Source of the DNA: Lachnospiraceae bacterium
GTDB lineage: Bacteria; Bacillota; Clostridia; Lachnospirales; Lachnospiraceae
Length of the DNA: 33,502 nucleotides
Assembly: GCA_017532145.1 (NCBI GenBank)
Contig: JAFXJR010000085.1
Location: 1 to 33,502, forward strand
Direction of reading: 5' to 3'
Shown here: positions 6,534-14,673 of the stretch, in pieces
Layout: each line of letters starts with the position of its first letter
How positions within the stretch are numbered: position 1 is the first letter of the stretch
Program-made: the position numbers and the translations under genes
The notes under the pieces: generated by a model
What the model was told of the DNA's origin: nothing
The model's database searches: none
Seen by the model: only the letters and a program-made list of their open reading frames with translations

Positions 6534-8924
6534 ATGGATGAAAACAGACCGCGTGGTCGTCAGAGGAATGTGACAGGCGAGGGGAAAGAGATTAAACGCC
6601 GGGGTTCTGGTCTGGGAACAGGACCAGTGGGGGAGAGAGACAATGACGTTTCACGGAATCATAGTCAGGATAGAGGAAGTAATACGACACGCTCCGGTGG
6701 AGGACTCTCCAAAATTATTGCTTTGCTGGTGGTGTTGCTGCTTGGTGGAGGAGGGGGAATCGGAAGCTTTCTCTTTGGCGGTTCCGCAGATTCTTCATCA
6801 AGTGGGACAAATTCTACTGCAGTTACAGAACAACAGACATCTGGTGGAAGCATTATAGGCTCTATTTTTTCCGGTCTGGGAGGTGGAAGTATCTCTAGTG
6901 GATGGGATCATGGTAGTAATACAGGAGTACTGAATACCTCAGTAGCCAGTGATGCCCGTGCCAAATACACGGAGCTGATTGGCAATGGTCAGGATGAGGT
7001 TACTTTGATGATCTATCTTTGCGGTACCGATTTGGAGTCCCGCAACAAGATGGCAACCTCAGATTTGCAGGAAATGATTCAGGCAGATATTTCTGACAAA
7101 ATGAATGTGATTGTCTATAGTGGTGGATGTAAGCAATGGCAAAATGATGCCCTGAGCAATAAGAAAAACCAAATTTGGCAGATAAAGGACGAGGGATTGG
7201 TTTGTCTGGAAGAAAATATGGGAAATCAGTCAATGACAGATCCAAAGACGCTGACTTCCTTTATTCAGTGGTGTACCAAGAATTATCCAGCCAATCGAAA
7301 TGCCCTTATTTTCTGGGATCATGGCGGAGGCTCGGTCAGTGGATTTGGCTATGATGAAAAGTTTGCTTCCAGTGGCTCTATGAGTCTGGCAGAGATTGAT
7401 AAAGCCTTGGAGTCAGGAGGTGTAACCTTTGATTTTGTGGGATTTGATGCCTGTCTGATGGCAACTACAGAAAATGCACTGATGCTGGCAAAGCATGCAG
7501 ACTATATGATTGCCAGTGAGGAAACAGAGCCGGGGATTGGTTGGTACTATACTAATTGGTTGACTGAATGGTCTAAGAATACATCAATGTCTACATTGGA
7601 AATTGGAAAATTGATTATTGATGATTTTGTGGAAACCTGTGCAAAAAAATGCCCCAGACAGTCTACTACACTTTCCATCGTAGACCTGGCAGAAGCAGAG
7701 AAGACAATTCCAACTGTTTTAACTGAGTTTTCCAGAAATACCCATGAACTGATTCAAAATAAAGAGTATGCACAGGTATCGAATGCAAGAAGTGATACCA
7801 GAGAATTTAGTCCTTCCAGTAAAATTGATCAGGTGGATTTAGTCCATTTGGCAAAAAATATGCAGACACAGGAGGGAGAGGCCCTGACAGAAGTACTGCT
7901 GAGTGCAGTAAAGTACAATCGTACTTCTTCTAATATGACTAATTCCTATGGATTGTCTATCTATTTCCCCTTCCGTAAAGCAACGATGGTAGACCGTGCA
8001 GTAGGAACCTATAAACAGATTGGTATGGATGCAGAATATACCCGTTGTATTCAGGCTTTCGCCAGTATGGAGGTAAGTGGTCAGGCAGTCAGTGGCGGTA
8101 CAACGACTCCTCTTCCTGCTTTAACGGACACAGTCGGAGCTGGAAGCAGTGCAGATATACTGGGACAGGTTCTAGGAAGCTTTTTGGGTGGTAATGTAAG
8201 CAGTATTTCCGGCTTAAGCAGTGAAAATATTGATTTCTTAAGCGGACGTGCTTTAAATGATGAGGAGATGGCAGAATATCTGACACAAAATTCTTTCGAT
8301 GGAAGTCTGCTGCAGTGGTCAGATAGTGAAAATGGGGCAGTGATTACCTTGCCGGAAGAACAGTGGTCACTGGTACAGACACTGCATGCAAATATGTTCT
8401 TTGATGATGGAGAGGGTTATATCGATATGGGAACAGATACGGTTTATGATTTGGATGAAGCAGGAAATCTTCTTGCCCCCAAGGAGTTTACCTGGCTGGC
8501 TATTAATGAACAGCCGGTGGCATATTATCATGAATCGACAGTAGATGATGGAGAAAATTATAGTATTACCGGTCGTATTCCTGTTCTTTATAATGGAGAG
8601 CGTGCAGAATTAGTGATTGAATTTTCTAATGAAGTTCCTTATGGAGAAGTTGCCGGTGTAAGAAGAATCTATACAGAGGGCGAAACGGAAACGATAGCCA
8701 AAACCATGGATCCTGTCGTAACTGGCGATGTCATCGACTTTATTTGCGATTATTATAGCTATGAGGGTGAATATCTTGACAGCTATATGTTGGGAGAGCA
8801 GCTGGTTGTAGAGGATGAACTGTCAATCAGTGATGTCTATGTGGATAAGGATGCAGCTAATCTCACCTATCTTTTTACCGATATTTATAATCAAAAATAC
8901 TGGACAAATCCTGTAAGCAAGTAA
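6534..8924 (+). CDS. Membrane-anchored clostripain-like cysteine peptidase (family C11)
   Basis: A 796-residue protein with AAAGGAGGA nine bases before the ATG. Residues 1-55 are a basic, probably cytoplasmic tail with the motif GLGTGPVG. Residues 58-82 are a hydrophobic, glycine-rich membrane anchor. About 83-150 is a Ser/Gly/Thr linker. The C11 domain follows, with the catalytic dyad His263 (FWDHGGG) and Cys307 (GFDACLM). The domain starts near VTLMIYLCGTDLESRNKM at about 157 and runs to about 510. Residues 520-796 form an additional mixed-fold domain rich in acidic and aromatic residues that I do not recognise. C11 enzymes cleave after basic residues. Outside location is inferred from the positive-inside rule. 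No partner gene lies downstream, and the gene appears to share the upstream promoter with the 54-residue duplicate. Confidence 0.92.
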   Translation: MDENRPRGRQRNVTGEGKEIKRRGSGLGTGPVGERDNDVSRNHSQDRGSNTTRSGGGLSKIIALLVVLLLGGGGGIGSFLFGGSADSSSSGTNSTAVTEQQTSGGSIIGSIFSGLGGGSISSGWDHGSNTGVLNTSVASDARAKYTELIGNGQDEVTLMIYLCGTDLESRNKMATSDLQEMIQADISDKMNVIVYSGGCKQWQNDALSNKKNQIWQIKDEGLVCLEENMGNQSMTDPKTLTSFIQWCTKNYPANRNALIFWDHGGGSVSGFGYDEKFASSGSMSLAEIDKALESGGVTFDFVGFDACLMATTENALMLAKHADYMIASEETEPGIGWYYTNWLTEWSKNTSMSTLEIGKLIIDDFVETCAKKCPRQSTTLSIVDLAEAEKTIPTVLTEFSRNTHELIQNKEYAQVSNARSDTREFSPSSKIDQVDLVHLAKNMQTQEGEALTEVLLSAVKYNRTSSNMTNSYGLSIYFPFRKATMVDRAVGTYKQIGMDAEYTRCIQAFASMEVSGQAVSGGTTTPLPALTDTVGAGSSADILGQVLGSFLGGNVSSISGLSSENIDFLSGRALNDEEMAEYLTQNSFDGSLLQWSDSENGAVITLPEEQWSLVQTLHANMFFDDGEGYIDMGTDTVYDLDEAGNLLAPKEFTWLAINEQPVAYYHESTVDDGENYSITGRIPVLYNGERAELVIEFSNEVPYGEVAGVRRIYTEGETETIAKTMDPVVTGDVIDFICDYYSYEGEYLDSYMLGEQLVVEDELSISDVYVDKDAANLTYLFTDIYNQKYWTNPVSK

Positions 8925-9122
8925 GCTGCTTCATGGCACGAAAATAGACCGGAGTGAAGACTTGCCTGTGTCAGGTGGAGGGTAAGCTCTACCTGACACA
9001 CCACTTTGGTGGATAGGAGGAGCAATGATTGTCCGGAATGTGGAAACTGACAGTGTGGGATTTAAGGAGTGAGCCAGAAGATAGCGAATATCTGCTTTAA
9101 CTGACAAATTTGGAGTAACAGA
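8925..9122 (+). repeat. Intergenic gap with family 2 elements and a stem-loop
   Basis: A stem-loop with arms TGTCAGGTGGAG and CTCTACCTGACA (8969-8998) lacks a U-run, so it is not a typical terminator. GACTTGCCTGTGTCAGGTG (from 8958) and GCGAATATCTGCTTTAAC (9084-9101) match the right half of the family 2 repeat at 16826-16955. A strong AGGAGG site precedes a 15-codon reading frame at 9025-9072 that may be the decayed start of a lost gene. Nothing else stands out. Confidence 0.45.
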
Positions 9123-9596
9123 ATGGAAATAAAAAATAAAAAAGTCGAAATGAAAGAGTTAGAAAAGTATATCGATAAGAAATTGAAAATCTGGAATATA
9201 GATACTTATCTGATGGATGCAAAGTACACTTGTAAGGTGATGGAATTATTAAACCTACATAAAATGGCTTTGTCTATATGGCAGGTAGCAGAGAAGGTGA
9301 AGACAGTAGAACTTTATCCGGCAGTTATCTATATTCCACATTTTTCTAAAGATTCCTGGATACCAATATTATGTCTGAAAAACAGAGAAAAATTTTATCA
9401 TGTTTATTATCATAGCGGATGGATGTGTCGAGCCTGTTGGAGTGATAATGGCTCTGTGATCATGCCGATGAGTGAAGCTGACACTGTATATAATCAATTT
9501 TCTTTTTCGCCCATTCCTGCTATATTCCAAAAGGTAAATTGTAAAAAATGTGGAATCCCATTGCAGAATCATTTAATCTTGGTAAAGGAGGAATGA
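9123..9596 (+). CDS. Hypothetical protein with two CxxC motifs
   Basis: A 157-residue soluble protein. Cys102-x2-Cys105 (CRAC) and Cys140-x2-Cys143 (CKKC) are 34 residues apart near the C-terminus, which is the layout of a zinc ribbon. The N-terminal half is helical and lysine-rich. I do not recognise the family. The ribosome binding site is poor (GGAGTAACAG). The family 2 hairpin motif lies about 20 bases upstream of the start. The stop is 9 bp before the DUF1796 gene, so these are probably cotranscribed. Its place among immunity-like genes hints at an accessory role but gives no specific function. Confidence 0.6.
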   Translation: MEIKNKKVEMKELEKYIDKKLKIWNIDTYLMDAKYTCKVMELLNLHKMALSIWQVAEKVKTVELYPAVIYIPHFSKDSWIPILCLKNREKFYHVYYHSGWMCRACWSDNGSVIMPMSEADTVYNQFSFSPIPAIFQKVNCKKCGIPLQNHLILVKEE

Positions 9597-9605
9597 TATA
9601 CAATA

Positions 9606-10340
9606 ATGAAATATATTTCTTTAGGATATTTTTGTTCCATTGCGATTGATCTTGAAAAATTAGGATTGAGAACGGAATCCTCTCCTTTTGACTGGGTGAT
9701 TTCTGATTTTGAGGGAGTGATGCTGGCTATACAGGAACGTTTTGTGGACTTTTTAAACGACAGGTATCTGGCTCAAAGCCGGAAAGAGGCTGCACATTAT
9801 AAAAATACCAAGTATAATATCAGCTTTTTTCATGATTTCGACAGATATATCCCTTTAAAGGAACAGCTGCCAAAGGTTCAAGAAAAATATAACAGGCGTA
9901 TTCATCGATTTTATCAGTCTATATCAGAGCCAACCTTGTTTATCAGATATATTTCAGACCAGGAAATGGTAGAAGGAAAATCAAAAGAACTCATCTATAT
10001 TGAACAGAATTATGAACAGATTCTTGCTGTGCTAAAATCGTTTCATGCAAAGAATGAGATATTGTTTATTGCCAATGAAGGAGTTTCCTCCGATAAGCTG
10101 GTAATTTATCCTGTGCAGAAAGACAAAAACGATTTAGTGGCAAGAAGTCCTTTGTATAAGAACGCTGTTTTATTAGAGCAATTTAGCAGGATTGATTTAC
10201 CAGGTAAGCAAGAAAATATAAGAAGGTATAGGCAGAAGGAAAAAGACAAAACCAAAATATTTTATCGCTTAAAAAGTAAGGTGACAGCCATAGGAAAACG
10301 ACTGTTCTTAAAAGAATATATTCATGAAAGCAGGTACTAA
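9606..10340 (+). CDS. DUF1796 family putative papain-like cysteine peptidase
   Basis: A 244-residue protein with AAAGGAGG upstream of the ATG. The N-terminus has the family signature SLGYFCSIA (Cys10), LGLRTESSPFDW (Asp29, Trp30) and FFHDF (His76, Asp77). Cys10 and His76 are the likely catalytic pair of this putative papain-like fold. No signal peptide is visible, so it is probably cytoplasmic. The last 40 residues are strongly basic. DUF1796 proteins are found next to glycosyltransferases and in accessory regions, and the substrate is not known. It lies in a compact forward run between the two-CxxC protein and an unknown 169-residue protein. Confidence 0.82.
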   Translation: MKYISLGYFCSIAIDLEKLGLRTESSPFDWVISDFEGVMLAIQERFVDFLNDRYLAQSRKEAAHYKNTKYNISFFHDFDRYIPLKEQLPKVQEKYNRRIHRFYQSISEPTLFIRYISDQEMVEGKSKELIYIEQNYEQILAVLKSFHAKNEILFIANEGVSSDKLVIYPVQKDKNDLVARSPLYKNAVLLEQFSRIDLPGKQENIRRYRQKEKDKTKIFYRLKSKVTAIGKRLFLKEYIHESRY

Positions 10341-10345
10341 AGACG

Positions 10346-10855
10346 ATGTGGACAGAATTGGATCAGCTTTATGCAAGGATTACAGATTTAAAATCCCAAA
10401 ATATAATGGTTACAACCTATGGATGTGACGACAATAGAGACACTCCGGATGCCGATATATTGTGTGATTTTATGGAATATATTTATCATAACCATCCAAG
10501 TGAAAGACCAGATTGGATGGAAGCCTTCTACCAAATTTTATGCTGGCAGTTCCAGTCCTTTCATGAAGGAGTAGCTACCTATTATGAAAATTTTTATGGA
10601 TTGTCAGATGATTTGCTGCTTACAAAAACGGTAAGGTTTTTGTGGGAAAATGGGTATAGGGAAATTGCAGAGAAGTATCAGCAGGGAAGGGATGCATATA
10701 TATGCTGTCCATACCCGGACGGTAAGAGGGAGGATGGTAAAAAGGCAGATATTAGAGAAATTGACACTTGGATAAACTGGCATACAGAGGTGGTTTGGAA
10801 ATTTTGTCTGGATGTCCTGGAACAAAACAAAGCAGAATGGAAGAAAATAAGATAA
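10346..10855 (+). CDS. Hypothetical protein, 169 residues
   Basis: A soluble, acidic and aromatic-rich protein that starts five bases after the DUF1796 stop. Its centre (YQILCWQFQSFHEGVATYYE, then FYGLSDDLLLTKTVRFLWENGY) is helical and recalls small immunity-like domains, but I cannot assign a family. The predicted ribosome binding site (AAAGACG) is weak, which suggests coupling to the gene before it. It is followed 16 bp later by the YtvI-like gene. Function is unknown. Confidence 0.6.
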   Translation: MWTELDQLYARITDLKSQNIMVTTYGCDDNRDTPDADILCDFMEYIYHNHPSERPDWMEAFYQILCWQFQSFHEGVATYYENFYGLSDDLLLTKTVRFLWENGYREIAEKYQQGRDAYICCPYPDGKREDGKKADIREIDTWINWHTEVVWKFCLDVLEQNKAEWKKIR

Positions 10856-10871
10856 ACGGAGAGATACATAA

Positions 10872-11933
10872 ATGGAAAAAAAGAAAAAATTTATCATAGA
10901 TGTGTGCTATGCGGGAGTGATTCTATTACTGCTATTGTTGGTCTGCAAATATATTTTTCCCATTTTGGTACCATTTATTATTGCTTTTGTGATTGCTACC
11001 ATATTACAGATCCCGGTAAAGAAGTTATGTAAAAATTATCCTGATAAAAAAAGAATCGTTTCCTTGTTTGTAATTATTGTCTTTTTTATCTTGACTGTTT
11101 GGGGAACGGCAGTGGCAGGATTAAAGATTATGGATAGAGTCATTGGATTTTTATCTGTTGCCCCCGCACTCTATCAGCATGAACTTGTACCTGCTCTGGA
11201 TTCTGTATTTTATGAAATAACAATGGCAATTCAATCTTTGGATGCATCTATTGTACAAGATGTAGATAATGCATTTCATAAATTTTTAAATAATCTAGGA
11301 AATTATATTACCGATTTGTCGGTAAACGTGGTTCACATTGTGTCTGGCAGAATTATTGGGATTCCGGGATTTATTATTAAACTGGTGATTACTGTAATTT
11401 CCAGTGTGTTCTTTATGTTAGATTATGATTTGGTCATTGGCTTTTTTATGAAGTGTATTCCGGAAGGAAAAAAAGAAATGGTAATGAAATTTCAGTCCTA
11501 TGTGAAAAATACCCTTCTGGTCTATTTAAAATCATATACTCTTTTATTTTGTATGACTTATGTGGAGCTGAGTATTGGATTCTATTTGATAGGGATTCCT
11601 TATGCCCCGATTGTGGGATTAGCCGTTGCTATCTTTGATATTCTGCCTATTTTAGGTACGGGAGGAATTTTGCTTCCATGGGTAGTGATTTTATTGCTGA
11701 TGGAAAATATACCCATGGCCATTGGAATGCTGGTATTATATCTGGTGATTACGGTAATCCGTAATACAGTAGAGCCAAAGCTGGTGGGAAAGCAGATTGG
11801 TCTGCATCCTCTGGCCACTCTGGTTTCCATGTATCTGGGATTAAATTTGCTGGGACTAATAGGAATGCTGATTTTTCCGGTATCCATTGTAGTTTGGCTA
11901 AATATGAAGAAAAATTCTGCTTTGGAAGCTTAA
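10872..11933 (+). CDS. ytvI: AI-2E family transporter, sporulation membrane protein YtvI-like
   Basis: A 353-residue integral membrane protein. Two hydrophobic helices near the N-terminus (about 10-45) are followed by another at about 62-83. A long amphipathic region (90-155) with few hydrophobic stretches precedes a cluster of helices (about 160-185, 215-275, 278-300, 320-345), the AI-2E/PerM layout. The late motif DILPILGTGGILLPW is typical of this family, and RNTVEPKLVGKQIGLHPLATLVSMYLGL is strongly conserved. The length and pattern match the YtvI subgroup of spore formers, whose exact role is not settled. GGAGAG upstream sets the start. It is a probable core gene embedded among accessory genes. 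Confidence 0.85.
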   Translation: MEKKKKFIIDVCYAGVILLLLLLVCKYIFPILVPFIIAFVIATILQIPVKKLCKNYPDKKRIVSLFVIIVFFILTVWGTAVAGLKIMDRVIGFLSVAPALYQHELVPALDSVFYEITMAIQSLDASIVQDVDNAFHKFLNNLGNYITDLSVNVVHIVSGRIIGIPGFIIKLVITVISSVFFMLDYDLVIGFFMKCIPEGKKEMVMKFQSYVKNTLLVYLKSYTLLFCMTYVELSIGFYLIGIPYAPIVGLAVAIFDILPILGTGGILLPWVVILLLMENIPMAIGMLVLYLVITVIRNTVEPKLVGKQIGLHPLATLVSMYLGLNLLGLIGMLIFPVSIVVWLNMKKNSALEA

Positions 11934-11990
11934 AAGGCAGGTTGCATCTGTAAGAAAGTAAGCTGTTAAGAAAACTTAGGAGAATAATCC

Positions 11991-12452
11991 ATGAGAAAAA
12001 TACTGGAATTTCCAGAAACAAATAGTCAGCTTCTGGAGAGTCAGAAGCTGGAAACAATAAAGCAATGGATAAAGTGTATGGCTGAAGACCCCAATCGTGA
12101 TTGGAGTCAGGAACTGGAGGAATTAGGTCTTATTACTGGAAAACATCATACAGTGATGGAGTTTGTGGAGTATTGGGAATGGACGGATTTGGAGACTCTG
12201 GTAAGGCTTACCTTGACACCGGAGCCTCCCTGTATCCGTGATATAAGCCAAAAAGAGGTGGAAGAAATGGTACTCCTTATCCGGGAGTACATGGCAACAG
12301 GTCAGGATGATAAGGAAAAATACTATAGAGAGCTGCTCCATAAATCTTTACCTTTAACCAATGTAACAGATTATATTCTATCAGGAAAAACTGCCATAGA
12401 GACAGCCGAGGCGATGGTAAAGGCTGCTAAGGGTTCGATAATCATTCTATAA
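11991..12452 (+). CDS. Hypothetical helical protein, 153 residues
   Basis: A soluble, acidic, mostly helical protein with TTAGGAG upstream of the ATG. It contains the segment WSQELEELGLITGKHHTVMEFVEYWEWTDLETL, split by short turns, and a C-terminal helical pair. I find no catalytic motif, cysteine cluster or membrane segment, and I do not recognise the family. It stands alone, 57 bp after the YtvI-like gene and 295 bp before the next gene. Confidence 0.55.
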   Translation: MRKILEFPETNSQLLESQKLETIKQWIKCMAEDPNRDWSQELEELGLITGKHHTVMEFVEYWEWTDLETLVRLTLTPEPPCIRDISQKEVEEMVLLIREYMATGQDDKEKYYRELLHKSLPLTNVTDYILSGKTAIETAEAMVKAAKGSIIIL

Positions 12453-12722
12453 TCGTTGATAGAATAGTTCTCATATTCTGATGTACCATAAAGCGAAAAG
12501 CTACAACTAAATATGGGGACGCTATTTTTAAGCAAGAAGCACCAACTTCGATAAGTCGGATTAGTTCACGTCTATCATATATTCTACGATAGTCAATATT
12601 GACGCTAAGAAATTATGGAAAGCCTACAAGGATTTTTTGATTAAAATATCGTAAAAAAGTCTATCTTATGGTAGAATAATATGAAAAATCTTTAATAGAA
12701 CTATAGAAATAGAACTATAGAA
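12445..12722. repeat. Gap rich in short TTCTAT/ATAGAA inverted and tandem repeats
   Basis: This 295-bp gap has no gene I can support. It holds a TTCTAT...ATAGAA inverted pair (12445-12464), several CTATC/GATAG pairs around 12570-12595, and a perfect 14-bp tandem repeat ATAGAACTATAGAA x2 (12695-12722) that ends 25 bases before the next start codon. A short frame reading VNIDAKKLWKAYKDFLIKIS at about 12592-12654 could be a gene remnant. Confidence 0.4.
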
Positions 12723-12747
12723 TAAGAAGTAGAGGTAAATATCAACA

Positions 12748-13182
12748 ATGATAACCTACCAAATAGATTTTACAGAGAAAGAATATCGTACTATTCAGGG
12801 AAGCTGCAGGGAACTTCTGGAATTAAAAAAACTGCTATTTCCTGAAGAAGCTTTTCTGGATTGTCTGGGATATCTTTATACAGATGCAGACCCGGAGGCT
12901 TCCTTGTGTTTGGCTGCCATCAAGGAGTATGGGACATTTCTTGGCTATAAAAAGAAGATTCAAAATACTTTTATGGTACAATTATCATTGTATCAGAAAG
13001 AATTATTAGACGAAGTGGTAGACGTATGGGGAGATGGGCTGGAAATATCCATAGGATTGTTTCTTCCTCCCCAGCTGGCCTGGAACGGTATCTGTGCATT
13101 TGCTGATAGCGGAAGGTTATATCATGGGATTCAGTGGATGGGAGAGGAAGAAATTCCAGAGGGAGGAAATTATGTGATATAA
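12748..13182 (+). CDS. Hypothetical protein, 144 residues
   Basis: A soluble acidic protein starting MITYQIDFTEKEY and ending EEIPEGGNYVI. The N-terminal two-thirds is helical (SCRELLELKKLLFPEEAF, AIKEYGTFLGYKKK), and the C-terminal third has hydrophobic strands (LEISIGLFLPPQLAWNGICAF). No motif identifies a family. The ribosome binding site is modest (AGAGGT, about 14 bases upstream). The gene sits between the TTCTAT-rich gap and a stretch of decayed genes, so it may be a surviving cargo gene. Confidence 0.5.
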   Translation: MITYQIDFTEKEYRTIQGSCRELLELKKLLFPEEAFLDCLGYLYTDADPEASLCLAAIKEYGTFLGYKKKIQNTFMVQLSLYQKELLDEVVDVWGDGLEISIGLFLPPQLAWNGICAFADSGRLYHGIQWMGEEEIPEGGNYVI

Positions 13183-13397
13183 CCAAAAAGCGATAAAGTA
13201 GTTTCAGTCTGCCTGCGAGAATTATTTGGGAAAACAAAGAGTGATGGAAGCATTAAAGAAGAAGGAAAAGGCTTCTGGGGTAGCTCAAACCTATCTGAGT
13301 TCCATAGAACAGGCAAAGGAAGGCTGAAGGAGGAGATGAAAATACGCTCTGTTCCTTCGGTCACTGTTTCATCATAAAGGAAATAGGACGGTGCCGT
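13183..13397 (+). other. Non-coding or decayed stretch
   Basis: Two overlapping frames remain open for 35-60 codons (for example LRELFGKTKSDGSIKEEGKG, and MEALKKKEKASGVAQTYLSS in another frame). Neither has a start with a ribosome binding site. The abrupt change between protein-like frames suggests a frameshifted gene remnant. No family is recognised. Confidence 0.35.
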
Positions 13398-13502
13398 ATG
13401 CTGACAGAAGCACTTTTGCAGGAGTGTAGATATGACAGCTATGAGGAACTTCGCCAATATGCAAAAAGGATAAAGGAAAGAAGAGAATGGCACGAAGAGT
13501 AG
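13398..13502 (+). pseudogene. C-terminal fragment of an unidentified gene
   Basis: A 34-residue frame, MLTEALLQECRYDSYEELRQ to a stop at 13500-13502, overlapping the next fragment by 16 bases. The sequence resembles the charged helical tail of nuclease-type (Rpn/PD-(D/E)XK transposase-like) proteins, but it is too short for a firm call. Confidence 0.3.
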
Positions 13503-13878
13503 GAATTGGAATACCGGATTTGGCAGAAGTAAGGAAGGGAGACTATTTTTATATTGATAAAACGTCTTTGATTAAAGAATGGATGGTATAATGGCTTTAC
13601 CTTTGGGGAATATACAGATATTTATAATCCATGGTTGATTCTTCATTTTCTGAATAAGAAAAAATTTGGTACTTATTAGGCAAATACCAGCATTTATCTT
13701 CGAGTTTAAGGTACACAATCACCGAAAGGAAAACAGTCTGGAGGATACTGTAGTAGTGGCTCTGGTACAGATTGAGGAAAAACAGTATGCAGCTTTGCTG
13801 AGAGCAAAAGGGATTCCGGAAGAACAGATTTGTCGGTATGGCCTTGCCTTTGAGGGGAAAACGGTGTTAATTGGATAG
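13487..13878 (+). pseudogene. Decayed AAA-ATPase-like/PD-(D/E)XK (DUF1703) gene
   Basis: Three collinear pieces of one family survive. First, 13487-13591 gives the N-terminus (RRVGIGIPDLAEVRKGDYFYIDKTSLIKEW), which in intact proteins leads into a Walker A site that is missing here. Second, about 13588-13678 gives the middle piece NGFTFGEYTDIYNPWLILHF. Third, about 13678-13878 gives the C-terminal nuclease-like end ([36 protein letters not shown]). Intact members are about 500-580 residues; here roughly 400 bases remain after internal deletions and frame changes. The ATPase part is lost, so no function remains. Motif text was matched from memory of the family. Confidence 0.75.
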
Positions 13879-13933
13879 CAGTAGCTTACTGGAAAAATAG
13901 AACTAAAGTCTACCAATTATAGTTTTTTCGTTG

Positions 13934-13964
13934 TATAATAGGTCAGGTATAAGTTCCATCTGAC
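13934..13964 (+). promoter_or_regulatory. Possible promoter -10 box and adjoining palindrome
   Basis: TATAAT (13934-13939) lacks a good -35 box. It is followed at once by an inverted repeat with arms GTCAGGT and ATCTGAC (13942-13964), close in sequence to the stem-loop at 8969-8998. It precedes the SMI1/KNR4 gene and may be the nearest upstream promoter of the polyamine operon. Confidence 0.3.
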
Positions 13965-13987
13965 ACACTATGATAAAAGGTAATGAT

Positions 13988-14623
13988 ATGGAAATAGATA
14001 GACGCATTTATTTTATTATGGATAAAATGAAACAATTTTCAAAGAAGAAACCGGAGTTCATCTGTGGGGAATTTCCCCCCAAATGGAATCCGCCTCTAAA
14101 AGAGCAGGTAGTAAAACAGTATGAAAAGGAGAATGGAATCCTGCTACCTCAGGATTACAGAAGATTTATTATAACAGTTGCAGACGGTGGTACCCAGCCG
14201 TTTTATGGTTTATATCCTCTTATGGGGAAGCTGCCAAGCTATGAAAAACGGGCTGCTGTTTATAAAAAATTTCCCTATATCATTAGGACTCCTTTAAATA
14301 TTGCAAAGCTTTCCGAGGAAGCCTATCATGCCCTTTTTGAGACACAGGAGGCGGATGCAGGATATATTCTTTTATGTCAGGAAGGCTGTGGTATGCGAAG
14401 TATTCTGATTGTTAATACAGAGGATAAGGAAACCTACGGTACGGTCTGGTTTTATGATCTTTGCAATGATGCAGGGATTTATCCGCTTGTTCATCCAATC
14501 ACCCATCAGACGATGAGCTTTTTGGACTGGTTGGAATATTATGTGGACAAGACCTTAGAGCTGGAGGATTCTGATTTTTTCAGTTATGGAGAACTGGCTG
14601 GAAGAATAGATGAAGTAAATTAA
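13988..14623 (+). CDS. SMI1/KNR4 (SUKH) family protein, probable immunity protein
   Basis: A 211-residue soluble protein. The segment YEKENGILLPQDYRRFIITVADGG matches the SUKH/SMI1-KNR4 N-terminal pattern (E...LP.DYR.F....NGG). Later come aromatic-rich strands and a C-terminal helix, SFLDWLEYYVDKTLELE. SUKH proteins are mostly antitoxins of polymorphic toxin systems in bacteria. The start is taken at the ATG at 13988 behind AAAGGTAAT; an in-frame ATG at 13970 has little upstream support. No toxin neighbour is present. It is followed 50 bp later by speE, with a family 2 hairpin between, so it may share the operon's transcript. Confidence 0.8.
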   Translation: MEIDRRIYFIMDKMKQFSKKKPEFICGEFPPKWNPPLKEQVVKQYEKENGILLPQDYRRFIITVADGGTQPFYGLYPLMGKLPSYEKRAAVYKKFPYIIRTPLNIAKLSEEAYHALFETQEADAGYILLCQEGCGMRSILIVNTEDKETYGTVWFYDLCNDAGIYPLVHPITHQTMSFLDWLEYYVDKTLELEDSDFFSYGELAGRIDEVN

Positions 14624-14628
14624 GCAGT

Positions 14629-14653
14629 AAAGCGGATTGCGAATATCCGCTTT
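14629..14653 (+). repeat. Family 2 hairpin upstream of speE
   Basis: A perfect 9-bp stem, AAAGCGGAT and ATCCGCTTT, with a seven-base loop, begins right after the SMI1/KNR4 stop and ends 20 bases before the speE start. It is the best-formed copy of the GAATATCCGCTTTGAC motif seen also at 9084, 16933 and 29975. It has no U-run, so it is unlikely to be a terminator. Confidence 0.5.
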
Positions 14654-14673
14654 GACAAACAGGGGGTAAGGCA

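Noticed and set aside
8969..8998. Stem-loop after the clostripain gene as a terminator
   Set aside because: No U-run follows, and its sequence is shared with other intergenic repeats.
9025..9072. 15-codon frame with a strong AGGAGG site
   Set aside because: Too short and without family resemblance; noted only as a possible remnant in the gap.
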